Source: Eudorina sp. 2006-703-Eu-15 (Eukaryota; Chlorophyta; Chlorophyceae; Chlamydomonadales; Volvocaceae). Taken from it: 64,000 nucleotides of DNA. The DNA lies in contig BDSI01000069.1 of assembly GCA_003117195.1 (NCBI GenBank), forward strand, positions 62,001 through 126,000, written 5' to 3'. The position numbers and the translations under genes are program-made. This document shows positions 25,785 through 38,552 of this stretch, piece after piece (within the stretch, counting starts at the first letter, position 1; each line of letters starts with the position of its first letter). The notes under the pieces were generated by a model. The model saw only the letters and a program-made list of their open reading frames with translations. It made no database searches and was not told the origin of the DNA.

Positions 25785-28121
25785 GCAGCAAATGCGAGGA
25801 GGAGGAGGCGAGGCCGGTGCAGGGTCCAGTCCCGGCGCGCATGCATGGGCGCAGTGGGCCGCGTGAACGTCCTGACATGTGAGGGGGGGGACGTGGGGGG
25901 GGGGGATGCGGCTGCGGGTGCTGCCGGGGCCGTGCGCGACGATGGTTTGGTTGAGTGGTGTGTGGTGTGAGTTGGTACATGACGTGGCGTCGGCGCCGGA
26001 TGCCGGCCAGCGCCGAGGGAGCAGGCGGTGGTAAAAGGTGGTGGTAAGGGGGCGGTGGTAAACGGTGGTGCTAAGGGGGTGGTGGTGAGTAGCATGGCAT
26101 CCATGGGAGCTGACATTGACCGGGCGGCATTGACGCGCCATGGTTCCCGAACGGATGTGGGCATGAGCATGAGCATGAGCATGGGCGTATGGGCAGGGGC
26201 GTTGCCGACACCAGGTGAGTACGGTACCTGGTGCTGTGAGTGTGCGTGTTCCGGGGTTTGCCCGCGATGGTTTCTGTCATTATGGCCGCACGGACCACGG
26301 ACCACGGACCAGGGAGGACCAGGACGGGGACAGCGAACTGACACCGCACCGGACATCAAAGTCCGGTGAACTGTTGACGGGGGGTGGGTGTGGACAGGCC
26401 CTGGTGCTGTCGGCAGCTCCTGGCCCCGCCTGACCTGCCGTTCGTTGACGTCGACGGCGGGACGGGACGTGACACGATAGATAAGGCCAGCAGGGCGCGG
26501 AACGGAACGGGTCGTGAGCGGCGCTGGGCATTCACTTCTGCGGGTGCAGCCGCGAAGAGCCGAATGAGAGGTCCCCGACAGCACCGACACACTCCACCCC
26601 CCAAGATCGGATTGGGGGCCAAGCCGCATCCTGGTGTCATGCCTCAAGCAGCGCCGGTAGTGTCGTCTTCGATGGAGCCCGGGCGGTGCTGACTCAGTTT
26701 ACAAATGCCACCGATGACTGTTCATAGCCTGCTGGATGGCATTGGATCTGGATCATGCAACTGGGCCACATGGAAGCAGCGCAAATGCACGTCAGCGGAC
26801 CGTATGTGACAGGGAGGGCGTCTCGTCCTATCGAACCGGCATCACAGGAGGTTCACGGGGCGGGACTTGTTCTGTGCGATTGGAGGAGCCCGGGAAGAGC
26901 AGCTCGAACGATCCGACGGATGAACCCAATCCTGTGCAGAGGTCAGTCATCGCCCTGAACTGCTAACTGATGTACGACCGCGCGCGACGTGCGGACCTGA
27001 CTAGTCACAGCGTTCGGCACAATTTACAGGGTGTGCCGCCCCTGGACTCAACCGTGAAATGTAGCATCTGGCGCGGAGGGGGCGGGGCCCGCCGACTCTC
27101 CCGGGTTGCAACAGTGTATTTATGACCAAGAATGCAGTACTGTTAAATGCATCATGCACCTAAACACATCGGGAACCGGATGGAGCTCGCTACGTCGTTG
27201 CAGCTACCCGATCCCCGCTACAACCGAGCCACGGACCCGAGGAGGGAAGCAGCCATCAGCCCCGTGCACGCCTGAACAGCATTCGACCCTATGAGAAGCC
27301 CTACTACCAGACCAACCCTAAATAAGAAAAGGGGTGCCTGAGCGGACCAACAAGAAAGGCTGTGTGCGTCCCAGTTGTGACCACCCGAGCCCACGTCGCC
27401 CATCACTGATCATCGCCGATCACTAACAAGGTCGCCGCCGCGCGTGTGGTGCACCTGCACAGATATAGACCAGTCACTGGTTGCGCCTAAGGGAGATGCC
27501 CAGGCGCCTCTCCACCCATCCCGACTCGCCCCTGCCTGGAGATCACAGCGCAGGCGGATCTCCCCAACGAGGTCGCACTGATCACACGCAGCGGAAAGAT
27601 CACATGCAACGAGGGGCGGCAGATACCGTCATGATTCCCCTCACACAAGTCAGAACACCCCGTCACGATGTCCATTCCTCGCTGACACTCCAGTCACTGG
27701 CGGCATCAGCGGCGATCCTTCCACCTCCTTCCGATGAGCGCGAGCTGTGCTCTAGGACAGACCCGAACTCCACATACACGAGTCTGAACATTTTGCCACC
27801 TGTATAACCCACGCATCCAGTACCTCAGTCACGAGGTGAAGCAGAGTCACGCCATCGATCGATCGTGACCATAAATATGCCGACCACCACCACCACCACC
27901 TCCTCCCATCATGACATATACCCGCAGCAGCCAGCCAGCCGGCCGAATCCTTCTTTTCCCTCGGTCGATCGCCTCCGTTGACACATACACCCATATGCAC
28001 ATGCGGACCCCGTTAATCCCGCGGCCACACTCGCTCGGCCCTACCTGCGCCATTGCCGACGGGGGCTGCCCATCCCACCCTGACGCTGACAGGCGCCCGC
28101 CAAACCCTCTGCTGAGGACAT
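25785..28121. other. No supported gene; 3' regions of two convergent genes
   Basis: The E3 ligase (plus) and the transporter (minus) point at each other across this 2.3 kb. About 25785-26700 is GC-rich with GT-rich stretches and a GAGCAT run at 26160-26190. About 26700-28100 is less GC-rich and lacks coding-like frames. I found no TGTAA on the plus strand for the E3 ligase gene. Confidence 0.5.
27024..27028 (-). terminator. Candidate polyadenylation signal TGTAA for the transporter gene
   Basis: TTACA on the plus strand is TGTAA on the minus strand, about 1.1 kb downstream of the transporter stop codon. TGTAA is the usual volvocine signal. A second TGTAA on the same strand at 26699-26703 is an alternative. 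A five-base motif can occur by chance. Confidence 0.35.
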
Positions 28122-31100
28122 TTACTTGTCCTTGTTCTCCTGTTCTGTCCGCTCGCTGCTCGCCACGGCAGCGGCGTTGATCACCATCTCGCCCGAGCGC
28201 TCCGCCGGGCCGTTCAGCGCCGTGGTGATGCCCATACCGCTGCCGTTCATCACCTTGGCGGAGCTGCTGACGCGGTCCTCCAACTCTGCCATCTGGGCCT
28301 GCAGCCGCCGGATCTCAGAAAGGATGTCCTCCTTGGACCTGGGGGTTTCACACGCAGGGCGGGAAAAGGGGGGAGAGAAGGTTAACATGGGCCGGCGGGA
28401 AGGGTCGAGCTCGTTCGCAAAGGACAAGTCGCCATGGGTCAAGGGCCAAGGCAGTCTATGCCGATACATGCGATGTCGAAGTTGCCGGTGGCACCCAGCA
28501 GCAACGCCGCCGGAGTGCTCCCGGACAAGTGTTCCTCAGCTACCGGGCGGAGGACCACCTCTCGTAGCGGACAGCCCCAACAACCACATCGGTGGAAACG
28601 CGTGTGCGAAACAGCTCCAGGAGAGCATAGAACGTTGGGATCTGTCAAGCGGCGGTCTGGACATCCGGCGAACGGCTGTATCAAGTGCTCGTCGCCGACG
28701 CGGACACCCCAACCGTATCCTATCTGAATGAAATACCGTATGCCTGGGCCACGCAGCTTCTATTCATGCGGCTACGCACCTCTCCTCCTTTGGTTTCTCC
28801 TCGTCGGCCTTGCCTCCGGCACCAGCTGCAACCTTGTTCTTGATCATCTGAAGCTTCATGTGGTTGTACACAACCACACCGCTGCGGACAGCAGCAGACG
28901 GACAGATGCAGGAGGAGGAGAGGGCCGGCACACCATCAACATCTCCCCTCTGCCGGAGAACGCTGCATCCCCTGGCATCGCGCATGTCCCCAGGATCACA
29001 GGGCCCCTCATAAGACAGGACGTAGGACGCCAAGACATCCACCCAGCCGCAGACGTGTCGTGTGGCATCTCCACCCCTCCCGACATCGCCGTACAGCGGC
29101 CTCTTCCCCACAAGTTACGCACACGCGGCAGCCAGGCGTCCCATCCTGTGCCCAACCCGCCCAAGCCGTCCCCGGTGCGCCCACCCACCTGCAGCAGAAC
29201 GCGTAGCCCAGCAGGTTCAAGGTGGTCACCGGCGCGTGGAAGAGGTAGAAGGAGAAGAAGATGAGCATCCAGTCCTTGATGACACCGGCGATGTTCATGG
29301 TCAGAGCCGAGGTCTTGCCGATCAACAGGAACACGGCCTGAAGGGGACGCCGCGCGCGCAAGCATCACACGGCAAGGTGCAGCGAAGGTGTTGAATTGGG
29401 ATAGGTTGGGGTGTCGTCCTCGTTAGGACACTTAGGGAAGAGCATTCGCAGGATTGGCGGGTACCGCCCATGGATACCAGCTGCCTATCCCCGACGACCA
29501 CCGGCGTCCAAGACCCAACGCATCCCTGCTTCACTGTATATCCGGGTTGTTGGGACATCAGCGGGGCCAGGCGTGCATCCAGCCCAATGCCCTGACCGGT
29601 CAGGGCCACCGTGCTTCGGCAGTGGGGGATCCGTGCGGGATGCTTGACCATGGACGCCAGTTCCGGTCATCCGCGTCGTTTACACGCCGAACGTCTTACT
29701 TCCGCCAGCCACTCCCGCGAGAATGGGGAGACGTTTCCCACCTTCCCGCCCGTCCAACCCAGCCCACCCAGGTCGCACGATTCCCAGCCAGTGCTGGTTT
29801 CTTGCCCAACTCGATGTCTTTGATGATGCAAGTCCTCGCCAAGGCTGACCCGCATCGTTTGGAAAGCCCAGCCGACTAGACGCTCAATGATAGGATCTTC
29901 CTTGGGAGGGCTTTCTTTCAGCGCGGATTGTCCCACTGCGTCGTGTCCTATTCCCAGTAACACCACCATGCCCCTTAATGCAGAACTCCCCGTTCCTAAC
30001 GCCAAACGCCCCGAAACCAGAAAGCGAACTCCAACCCATCTGCGGCCATGGGTGCTGCTGGACTGCGCCACCATCCCTACTCACCAAGTTCAGAATGAAG
30101 GCGGTGAGGGCGTTCGCCAACATCACCGAGGGGTTGAAGGTCCAGTCGTGGGAGGCCCGCATGCGGCTCATCTCCACACTCACTGCGGCACAGCGGGGCA
30201 GCAGAGGGGGGCAGAGAGAGGGCCCATCATTAGGATTGGACCGCCAACGCAATGCGCTCATGCACGAAAGACCGCCCTCCACGCCAACCGGCAACAAGAT
30301 GAAACACCACCAACACACAGGTCAGGTATCCGATCAGCTACCCCCCGTCCCTAATGTTACCCCTGTCCCCCGGGAGACATACGGGACCCGGCTTCGTTCG
30401 CCGCCTCACCGAACGGCACCATCAGGCAGAACATGCACGCTGGGGACACGTAGTACAGCGACTGGATGGGGTTCATGTTGTAGCCCTTGCTGTTGATGAG
30501 CACTTGGACCATGGTCAGACGCAGAGCCTGCCCGGGGGCGGCGGGAGGGCCGGCAGGATAAGGGCGACAAGCGGGAGGTCGACGCTTGCAGCACATGGGG
30601 TCGTGCTCGCCAGAAGCACTCAGTCCTAGGGCCAGTCACGAGGACCACGTCCCCAACTCACACACACACACGCGTCTTTCATTTTTTCGTATGGGTCGGG
30701 CAATGGGTATATTTTGTACGCATACGGGCAACTTTCGGGCGCTAATCCGCCTGTGCATATCACGCACTCCTGTTCTGCCTGCCTAAGCAACACACACACA
30801 CACACACGCTGCGCGGTTCTGGGTGGGTTTGTCATTAGTCACACACACAGGCACTCCAGAACGTGCTGAGCACGTCTCAACATGGCGAACAACACACCCC
30901 GGCACCGCATCGCTGCAGCAGCGCTCGGGCGTGTCGCTGCTTCCTGTATGCCTTCGTCGCTGGTCGTTAAAAGTCAACCAGTGCACGACCCTACAGGCTT
31001 CCGTTGCTGCCGCCGAACCCAGATTACCCCACCCGCGCGGACCCGCATCAGATTTTCCGAAGTGTGCGCATCCGCCCACTGGTATGCTCTCGCTTCCATG

Positions 31101-32318
31101 ACTGTCGACGGTCCCTACCAAACCTAACCCAACCCAGACTGAGCGGACTGGGTTGGGTCGCGATCAGACGGCCGGAAACCTGCTGACGTGCAACCGAGTC
31201 TGTCCGCCCTGACGGATGACTTGCACACGTGACAGAACCTCGTGCTGCGCATGTTGGAGCAGCAGCCCCTCTGCATGACCTGCGCCCCAAACGACAGGCG
31301 TTCCGATCGTTTGCCGCCTGGAAGCCCCTCAGGGCGGCGCACCTCGAAGCCCAGGGCGGTCAGCTGCTGCACCACACCCTTGAACACGAGGTTCAGCTCG
31401 CCAATGGCGCAGATCACCACGCCGAACGCGATGAGCAACATGTTCAAGGTAACGCCGCGAGAATACTTCTCCGTGCCCAGCAAAACGCCCGAGGCGTACA
31501 CCAGACCCGGCATGAGCGACTTGGTCATTTGGATGAAGGACACGGACAGGTACAGGTACGCCGAGTTCGACAACCACAGGCTGCCCGCGTAAAGAAGACC
31601 TGTCGTGTGTACGGAAAGGGGGCGTAGCGGGAAAGGAGGAAGGGACACAGGGCCGGGCGGGCTGAGGCCTCGAGGGTTGCCTGGCGTCGAGGCAGGGGCA
31701 ATCCGCCGCTAAGGTTTCAGACCGCACGCAACAGCAAACAGATCCACAACAAACACAGTAAACAGTACGGTTGATGTTCGCAGAAACTGTCCAAGTTGCG
31801 GGCCGGCATACCACTAGACGAGCTGTTGCGCAAGCCCTCCTGCCACAGCGCCAGAGAATACAAACACCCATCCGGCAAACCATAACCAGATCATACTACA
31901 CATTTTCATGGCATCCCACAGTGCTTGGCATAGAAACGTGCACCTGACAGTGCCAAAACTATTGAGCGGAAACGGACCCAGATAACGGCATGTGGACTTC
32001 CGCAAACGCAATGATGGGGCCGCATCTGCGGTCTCAAAGCGTACCAATCGGCATCACCCGCGTGTAGTACTCGCGCGGGGTCATGTTGTGCGATTTGACG
32101 ACCTTCAGAACCCGCACAGCGATGACGCCCACGCAGGAGCAGAAGAACATATGCCATAGCGTCAAAGCAATTGGAAATGGAAATCCAGAGTACGCCAGCA
32201 GCCACTTGTTAAATAGAATGACCGCAATGGAGACGCCCATCCATATGAGCACGTAGGTGTAAGATCGGATGACCTCACGAAGAACCTTGGCCTGCGAGGC
32301 CGGATCCTTAGGCAGCAT
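28122..32318 (-). CDS. Sugar-phosphate/phosphate translocator-like transporter (drug/metabolite transporter superfamily)
   Basis: Exons (minus order): 32318-32045, 31599-31343, 30527-30410, 30182-30085, 29337-29189, 28881-28780, 28338-28122. All are GT-AG and in phase, giving 404 residues. It matches the plant group of 'probable sugar phosphate/phosphate translocators' (At2g25520/At4g32390 type) along its whole length. Landmarks include [18 protein letters not shown] near the N terminus, [63 protein letters not shown] and [11 protein letters not shown]. About ten membrane spans are expected. There is no chloroplast transit peptide: the protein starts [20 protein letters not shown], as in the Golgi/secretory members, so the substrate is unknown. 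The last exon adds a charged coiled-coil tail ([20 protein letters not shown]) of about 70 residues. The start codon lies in ggcagcATG on the plus-strand complement and is the first Met of the conserved region. Confidence 0.9.
30665..30785 (-). repeat. Dispersed ~120-bp repeat (GACATGCGAGGGGC family), inverted copy
   Basis: Read on the minus strand it has the same order as the copies at 43.97 kb and 54.83 kb: aggcaggcagaacagg, gtgcgtgatatgc, gcgcccgaaag, gcccgtatgcgta, aatatacccattgcccgac. It lies in the intron between the second and third transporter exons, next to CA microsatellites. Confidence 0.65.
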
Positions 32319-33088
32319 TGTTGCTGGAGTTTATGACTGAACAGGCTGGGCTGTGTGTGGTGCTGTTCTGCGGCCGTCAACAAGGCACGCTCAAATTGCT
32401 TATCTACTTAACAGTAGACAATGTCCATATCCTCAGCTGCAAACAACGGAACTGAGTGTATGGTCCCCGATCGACGCGACGTCGACTGTAGCAGCTGGAT
32501 CAGTGGTGAAGCATGGGCCGTAAGGCGCGAATCAAAGAAACATTGCTCATAGGCGACCTACTTCTGTGCAGACGAGGTCAAGTTGGGCTAGGCGAAAGTT
32601 TGTGCAACGGTTGAGGCCTTATGCTGGAACCAATTCCATCGTCTGGACCAAGAAACATTGCGATAGTATCTTTAAACAAATATATCCATAATTCATATCC
32701 CTTGCAATATAAACAGGTGAGAAGTCAAGGCCGATTGACTCCTCAAGGTCGTTGACGGGGACTGTCGCACGGTTTCTTCGAGGCAGCCAGTATGGAAATG
32801 CGCTGAAACGGAGTTACTTCCTGTCATCAGAAAGTCTGGGCCCGTACACGCGCCCTTCTACCGCACGGTGCATCCAGACGGTCCCTTGGGTCGGTTATGT
32901 ACATTCTTTAGGACACTGGACTTCGAGCCAACCGTCGACAACGCTACATTATCTCCTGTTACGCGCAAATCATACCATGTATTTCAGTGCTTGCCCTTCA
33001 GAGACAGTAATTGATCTGTAAAATTACGCCTTGCACGCGCGTACAACCAAAGAGGTGGCAGTCCGCCATCAGGCCCCGGAAGGTCCAC
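32319..33088. promoter_or_regulatory. Divergent promoter region between transporter and TPR-like protein
   Basis: Only 770 bases lie between the two outward-facing start codons. The block 32655-32715 is AT-rich against a GC-rich background (runs such as aaacaaatatatccataatt), the sort of composition seen in volvocine promoters. No specific factor site can be named. Confidence 0.5.
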
Positions 33089-36000
33089 ATGGACCAAATC
33101 CGCCCCCACCAGCCTCGAGGCAACGCCCCGACTCCTACGGCAGCAACAACCGGCACCGTCTCCGACGCTCTGGCGGATGCCGCCGCTCGTCTGATCGCCC
33201 AAGGTGAGAAGCCGGCACCCTTCCTCAGCCCGCGTGACGGCCGCGCGCTTCGCCTCGTCCCACCCGGGCAGCGCCTCCGTCAGTCGGACCTCGCAGCAGC
33301 CCTGGCAGGCGCGATGGCGCGACGTGCGGCGATGCGTCTTGAGGCGGAGGTGCGACTACCACCTGCAGCCGGTGGGGTTGGCAGGGTCCGCAAAGCGCGA
33401 GCATCGTCCAACGGCTCCCAAGCTGCCAACGGCACCAGGCCAAACTGCAGAGTCGCCGGACACAAAAGCACTGCAGGCAAGTATGCAGCTGGCACGGCCG
33501 TTTAAGTGTCGACTCGCTTGAAGACAGGCATATTTGCGGAGGGGCCTGCTGGTGCGGAGGGGCGCCCGCGCTACGGTGTCGCGTGAAGTGGCCCCGGCGA
33601 ACGCGCGCAGCAGGGCAGTCGGCGGTCTCTCGAGCCCGTCAACACTCTAGGAGGGTGCCTGTGATCGATTGACCTCATGTTGGCGACCCGATCTGAATTG
33701 GCAACATTCCTGTCGGCGTCGCTGAGGAAGGCCACCGCCTGGCGCCACCCCAGTTCCATGACATGCGCAGCACATCCCGCCCCTGGTGGCCCCGACTCCA
33801 CCTCACATCCTCTCCAGATTTAGCCTCAGGGTGCTGCAGTGGCCTCCCCACGCCGAAACTAGTCCCCGAATCCTAGTCCCCGAACTCGAGACCCTGTGGG
33901 TGTCCACAGTGGTGTGTTGTCCCCGGGTAGGGGTGCCTTCGTTGCCCTGTCGGCGGGGGGTCTCTCCCATGATCCCTTGCAACGTGCATCCGTCATTCAC
34001 AGGTCCGCAAGCCTGTCGCCGTTCATTGACTCGTTGTCTGCCCGCATGCGAACCGGGTTCGTGGCAACGCGCCCCTTCCGCCACCCGTGTGGGGTACCGC
34101 GGGCCGCTCTGTGATGTACAGGTCCCGAGGCGGGGCTTACAGGGCGCCACCCGGGGGGCCCCCACGTACCCGGGCGGGCGCTGCTCTCCTGGCTGCGGGG
34201 CTGGGCCTACCTGGAGGCGGGCATCGCGGCGCAGGCGCTCAAGGTGAAGCGTCCTGGGGATGCATCCGGTAGGGGCGTCGCGGCGGGGCGGCTTGACGCT
34301 TGAGGCCTGGCTCCGCTTACCTACCGGCAGGCAGCACTCGGGATGTGGCCTTTTCCTGCCTTGCGGAAACCCGAGAGCGTCCCCATCTGTCCTCCGCGAG
34401 TGACCAGCCCCCCTGGCACCAGCACCGCCCCAGCACCCCTAGCGGCCCCACAGAGAACCCCTAGCCCCGGCAGAAGGAATCTCGCGTGCTAGGGACGGGC
34501 GCTGGGGACCCTGCGGGTGAGCGACCGCACGATGGCACGAATAGTAGTGCCCCTTGAATTGAAATCAGGTAAAGGGGCAATTAAGGAGCATGGGCACCAC
34601 CACCCCAGCCCAGGACGGCCCGGAGCTGCCCCACAACATGCCACCGCAGTTCCGTCTTCCGTGCCCCGACACGCGCATACCTCACATAGCTGTGTTCCTG
34701 TCCTCGATCCCTGGGTGGTCTTCCCCCGCCGGCTTCCAGCGTGCCGCACATCCGAGCCTCCGCCCTCCTGGGACCAAACACGTGCAGACCATTTTGGCCC
34801 GTCAAGTTAGTGTCAGCGCGGGCTTGCAGTGTCGCGCCCCCAACGCAATGCCCCCCACCTCTCCTCCAACCGGTTTGGCGGACGGCCCACACGCACCCGC
34901 CAGGACGCCCGTGCCGCCGTCGCCTACACCGCGCCTGCACTGAAACGAGCCGCCGCAGCCGCAGCTGAAGTCGGCACAGCCCCTGTCTCGGCCATCGACG
35001 CCGCCAGCGCCGGCATCACTGGGGGTGTGCGTGGCGTCGACGGCTACGAGAGCGAGTGGCCAGCCGCACTCCTGTTGCTGGCGGAGGCGCAGTCGGCCGC
35101 GGGGGAGCCTCCCGAGGAGGTGGTGCTGTCGCTGCTGCGCGCGCAGTTGAGTCTGTCGGCGCTGGGAACGGAACGTGGGCCCGTGGGGGAGCCTGTGGCG
35201 CCGCCGCCGCACCCAGCGGACACGGCGCCTGGTGTGGATGCGGGCGAGGATGACCGACGGGAGGGGAAACGGGAGGATCCGGCGGCTGCGGCGCCGGCGG
35301 TGCGACTGCGCCGGGCGCTGGAGGTGGCCGTCCGCGAGGCGCTGGAGGCGGCGGTGGCGAGGTTGTCGGAGGAGTCCTGGGCGGCGTTCCGCGAGGGGGG
35401 CGAGCAGGTGCGCGGGCACGGCCCCACCCGGGCTCGTTGCGCGGGCGGCGGCCAGCGGCCCCGCCATCGCTGGCAGCAGGTCGAGCTTTAACGGGTTGGC
35501 GCCCGGATGGGGGATGGCGCCCGGGTCTGTGCCTGCGTGTGCTTGTGGACAGCTGCGCCCGGAGAGTTTGAAGGGGGGGCAACGGGCCAGTTGGCGCAGG
35601 GGTTTGCCCCCGACGAATGTACGGGCTGTCTGCTACAGATGCTGCAGCTGCTGCCGCCGAGTCTGCGTCCCGACACGGTGCCCCTCCATCCCTCCTTTGG
35701 TGCGCATGGACTGGACGCGGCCCCAGGGCCTCCGGCAGCTGCTGGCTCAGCGCGCGGAGGCGCGGCTCCCCGAGTTCCTGCGGCCCCGGCCCCGCTGGCA
35801 CTACTACACCGAGTGGATGCGGCAGCGCATCACGGCGGTGTGCCCCGGGCTGCCGGAGCCGGTGGTGTCCAAGCTGCTGAGGGACACGGACGCCAACGAC
35901 CTGGACCTGATGCTGCAACACCCGCTAGCGGTGATGGCGCAGGTGGGAGTTAAAAAGGGACTGCCCAGACACACACAGCAGGTGGGGCAGGGGACGGGGG

Positions 36001-37433
36001 GAGGGCAAACGTGAACACGGCGGCGGGAGATGCTGGGGGCGCTTGTGGGGCCACGGCGGCCGGGCGGGATCTGGGATGGCTAGATCACGGCTCCAGGGAG
36101 AGCCGGAGCTGCGGGCACCATAATGGCTTGCCTCCTTACTCCTTACTCTTCTTGCGCCTTTGCGATCTTCTTGCATTCTTTGTCTGCCTGTTTGTTTGTT
36201 TCGGTCTGTTCTGGTATAGGTCGCTTTGCGGCTTAGGTTTCCCCGGCACCCCCGAACCTCATCCGCTGAGCCCGCCGGCCGTGCACCGCTGCGCGACCGC
36301 CCCACCGGCCCACCCTGCAGGCGGAGGAGTACAGCCGGGTGCTTACGCTGTACGGCGAATCGGGGTTGTTGTCGTACAAGGCGGAGCCGCTGGGCTGGGA
36401 TGAGATGCAAGCCATGGCGGGCGGTGCCCTGGTGGGCCTCCCCATCGGGTACGACGCCGCGATCCACGCGCCAAGGCACTACGGCGGCGGCGCCGCCGCC
36501 GCCATCACGGCCGGGTCCTCCGCGGCGAGCGTCGCCGCCACTGCGCCTACGGCGGCAGCTGAGGGAGCAGGGCGTCTGACTGCGATGGCCTGTGCCGGTG
36601 CCGATGCGGCCGGGGCTGGCCTCCGTGCAGATGCTGAGGGTGCGGATGGCAATGACGATGCACTGGGCGGTGAGGAGAGCAAGGCGGCGGCCGCGACGGC
36701 ACACCGCGTCGAGGCCGGGGTCGCGAGTAACCGCTTGAACCCGCTGGTGGGCCCGGGCGCGGGCGCCACTGCCCGCTACTGCCTGGCCCTCGCGTTGGAG
36801 GCGCTGCAGGGCGGCGGTAGGCATCCAGCACCGCCGGGTGCGCGACTGTGTGGGGGCGAACCATCGTCTGATCGGCATCGGGCCGATGAGGGTCCCGGGA
36901 GCCAAGTGGCCGCCCGGGGGCCGCGTGGAGGCGGCAGCAGCGAAGGTGCCCCTGGCGGCAGCGGTGACGCGGGAGGTGACGGGGGTGCGGAGGGTGGCAG
37001 CGGCGAAAGCGGCAGGCCCCCACAGCCCCCGCTCCGCAGGCGCGACCTCGTGCTCCGTGCCGCCAGCCTAGCGGCTGAGCTGGCCGGTGCTGTACGGCAC
37101 CCCGACGGCGATCCGGAGGCAGGCATGGTCGGCCGGGGCGCCAGCCCGCTGCCAGCGGCGACGGGGGCCGGGGCTGCTTCCGCACCTCAGCGCGCACCGG
37201 CTGCAGTCCCCCACTCACAATCGCCCGCGGACAAGCTCGCGGGCGCCAGCGCCCAGCTTCCTTCCGACGCCCCGCAGTCGGAGGGCCCCGGGGACGCCCC
37301 TTCGACAGCGCCAGCTGACCACACGCCGCCGCTTCAGCCGCCGCCGCCCCTGTCTGTCCTATCGGGCTCCTCGGGCTCAGCCCCACCCTCCGTAAGGTTC
37401 TCCGACCCGTTCGACCTGTGGGCGCTGGACTGA
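33089..37433 (+). CDS. TPR-like protein of unknown function with a long low-complexity tail
   Basis: Proposed exons: 33089-33203, 34143-34243, 34904-35407, 35639-35677, 35727-35942, 36321-37433; 695 residues with every phase matching. The start is the first in-frame ATG (gtccacATGG). Residues ~50-83 (RALLSWLRGWAYLEAG...) followed by an Ala-rich helix resemble a tetratricopeptide hairpin. A second TPR-like pair lies around WPAALLLLAEAQSAAGEPPE. A better-conserved-looking block without a known name spans ~254-365 (PRWHYYTEWMRQRITAVCPG, LLRDTDANDLDLMLQHPL, YSRVLTLYGESGLLSYKAEP). The remaining ~330 residues are Ala/Gly/Pro/Ser-rich. The weak point is 35640-35730, where the reading frame changes. 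I model this as a 13-codon exon and a 49-base intron, which is very short. An acceptor near 35545 read straight through in the other frame, or a sequence indel, is also possible. I cannot assign a function. Confidence 0.65.
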
Positions 37434-37548
37434 GCCATCCGCGCACCCGTCCCATCCCGGCACAGGGCCGGCCGGTGGGTCGTCTGAGGCAGGGCTACAA
37501 CCACAACTAGTACTGCGGGGGGTTACCCGGGTGACTGGTGCATGTGGT

Positions 37549-37746
37549 AGGGTTGGGGTTGGGGTTGGGGTTGGGGTTGGGGTTGGGGTTGGGGTTGGGG
37601 TTGGGGTTGGGGTTGGGGTTGGGGTTGGGGTTGGGGTTGGGGTTGGGGTTGGGGTTGGGGTTGGGGTTGGGGTTGGGGTTGGGGTTGGGGTTGGGGTTGG
37701 GGGGGTTGGGGTTGGGGTTGGGGTTGGGGTTGGGGTTGGGGTTGGG
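37549..37746. repeat. TTGGGG tandem array, about 33 copies (telomere-like)
   Basis: There are 198 bases of near-perfect hexamer ggggtt on the plus strand, with a single G-length irregularity near 37700. The unit equals the ciliate (Tetrahymena) telomere repeat, whereas chlamydomonadalean telomeres are usually TTTTAGGG-like. The array begins 115 bases after the stop codon of the TPR-like gene. If the TGTAA at 38064 is used, it is transcribed in the 3' UTR with the G-rich strand in the RNA. Confidence 0.95.
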
Positions 37747-38063
37747 ACATGAGTGGGGGCCCCCGGTAGGGAACAGCTCTGCGCTGCACACCGACGCGGC
37801 CCCGGTGTGAGTGATCCCGCAGCTGGATGCGGGCATCGGTGTCTGTGCACTGCGGGGCCTTCAGGAAAGGGGGGGGTGCAGGGGGGAGGGGGCTGCTGCC
37901 ACACGCGGTTTCGGGGCGCTGGCTTGCCCAGAGCCTGCCCGGTGCGCCGTAGTGGCGCGGCGTCGTTTTGCAGCGTGTGGTGAGGAGAGGCTGCGGCTGT
38001 CACCAGCGAGACGGTAAGGATGTGCAGACTGCAGGGCGCAGGACGATCACGTTGGCAGGTGGA

Positions 38064-38068
38064 TGTAA
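38064..38068 (+). terminator. Candidate polyadenylation signal TGTAA for the TPR-like gene
   Basis: TGTAA lies about 630 bases past the stop at 37433, a normal 3' UTR length for volvocine genes. It would place the TTGGGG array inside the transcript. Confidence 0.5.
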
Positions 38069-38552
38069 GCCTCCCTGTCATAGGGCCCCCAGCAGACCAC
38101 CTGCAACAGTCCGCAACTTGTGGGGATGTGAGATGGACGAAGGCATACGAGCGCACCCCATACCCATGGGCATGCGGGGAGGCTTACGGACAGGTAATGC
38201 GTCATTGCTATTCACCAGCTCGCACACCTACGACAGATCTACCCACCTGCCGTCCATCCCCTTCAGTCTTCACCCCTCTCCTCCCACACGCCTCTTAAGC
38301 CGCACCCAGAAGATGAGGGAATCCACCACGCACGCAGAACGAACATATACAAGACGTTGAAAATCCCCATATTCGGGGAGGACATTCCCGCTGCGTGACC
38401 TGCCCTCCCTGTGGAGAGCAGGTCAGTTGGTCAGGGCGTAACCCCACCTGCAGTGGTTGCCCCGCTGTGTCTTTGGGTGCGGCGCGAGACGTGAGACTGG
38501 CAGGGACATGAAGTCGCCCCGCTGTGTACTACACGGCGTGTCAGCTGGGACG

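Noticed and set aside
33204..33505. Read-through extension of the first TPR-protein exon
   Set aside because: A strong CAAG/GTGAGA donor at 33203 joins in phase to the TPR-like exon at 34143. The extension ends in a stop without similarity.
37549..37746. True chromosome end at the TTGGGG array
   Set aside because: Ordinary genic sequence continues on both sides, so within this window it is interstitial.
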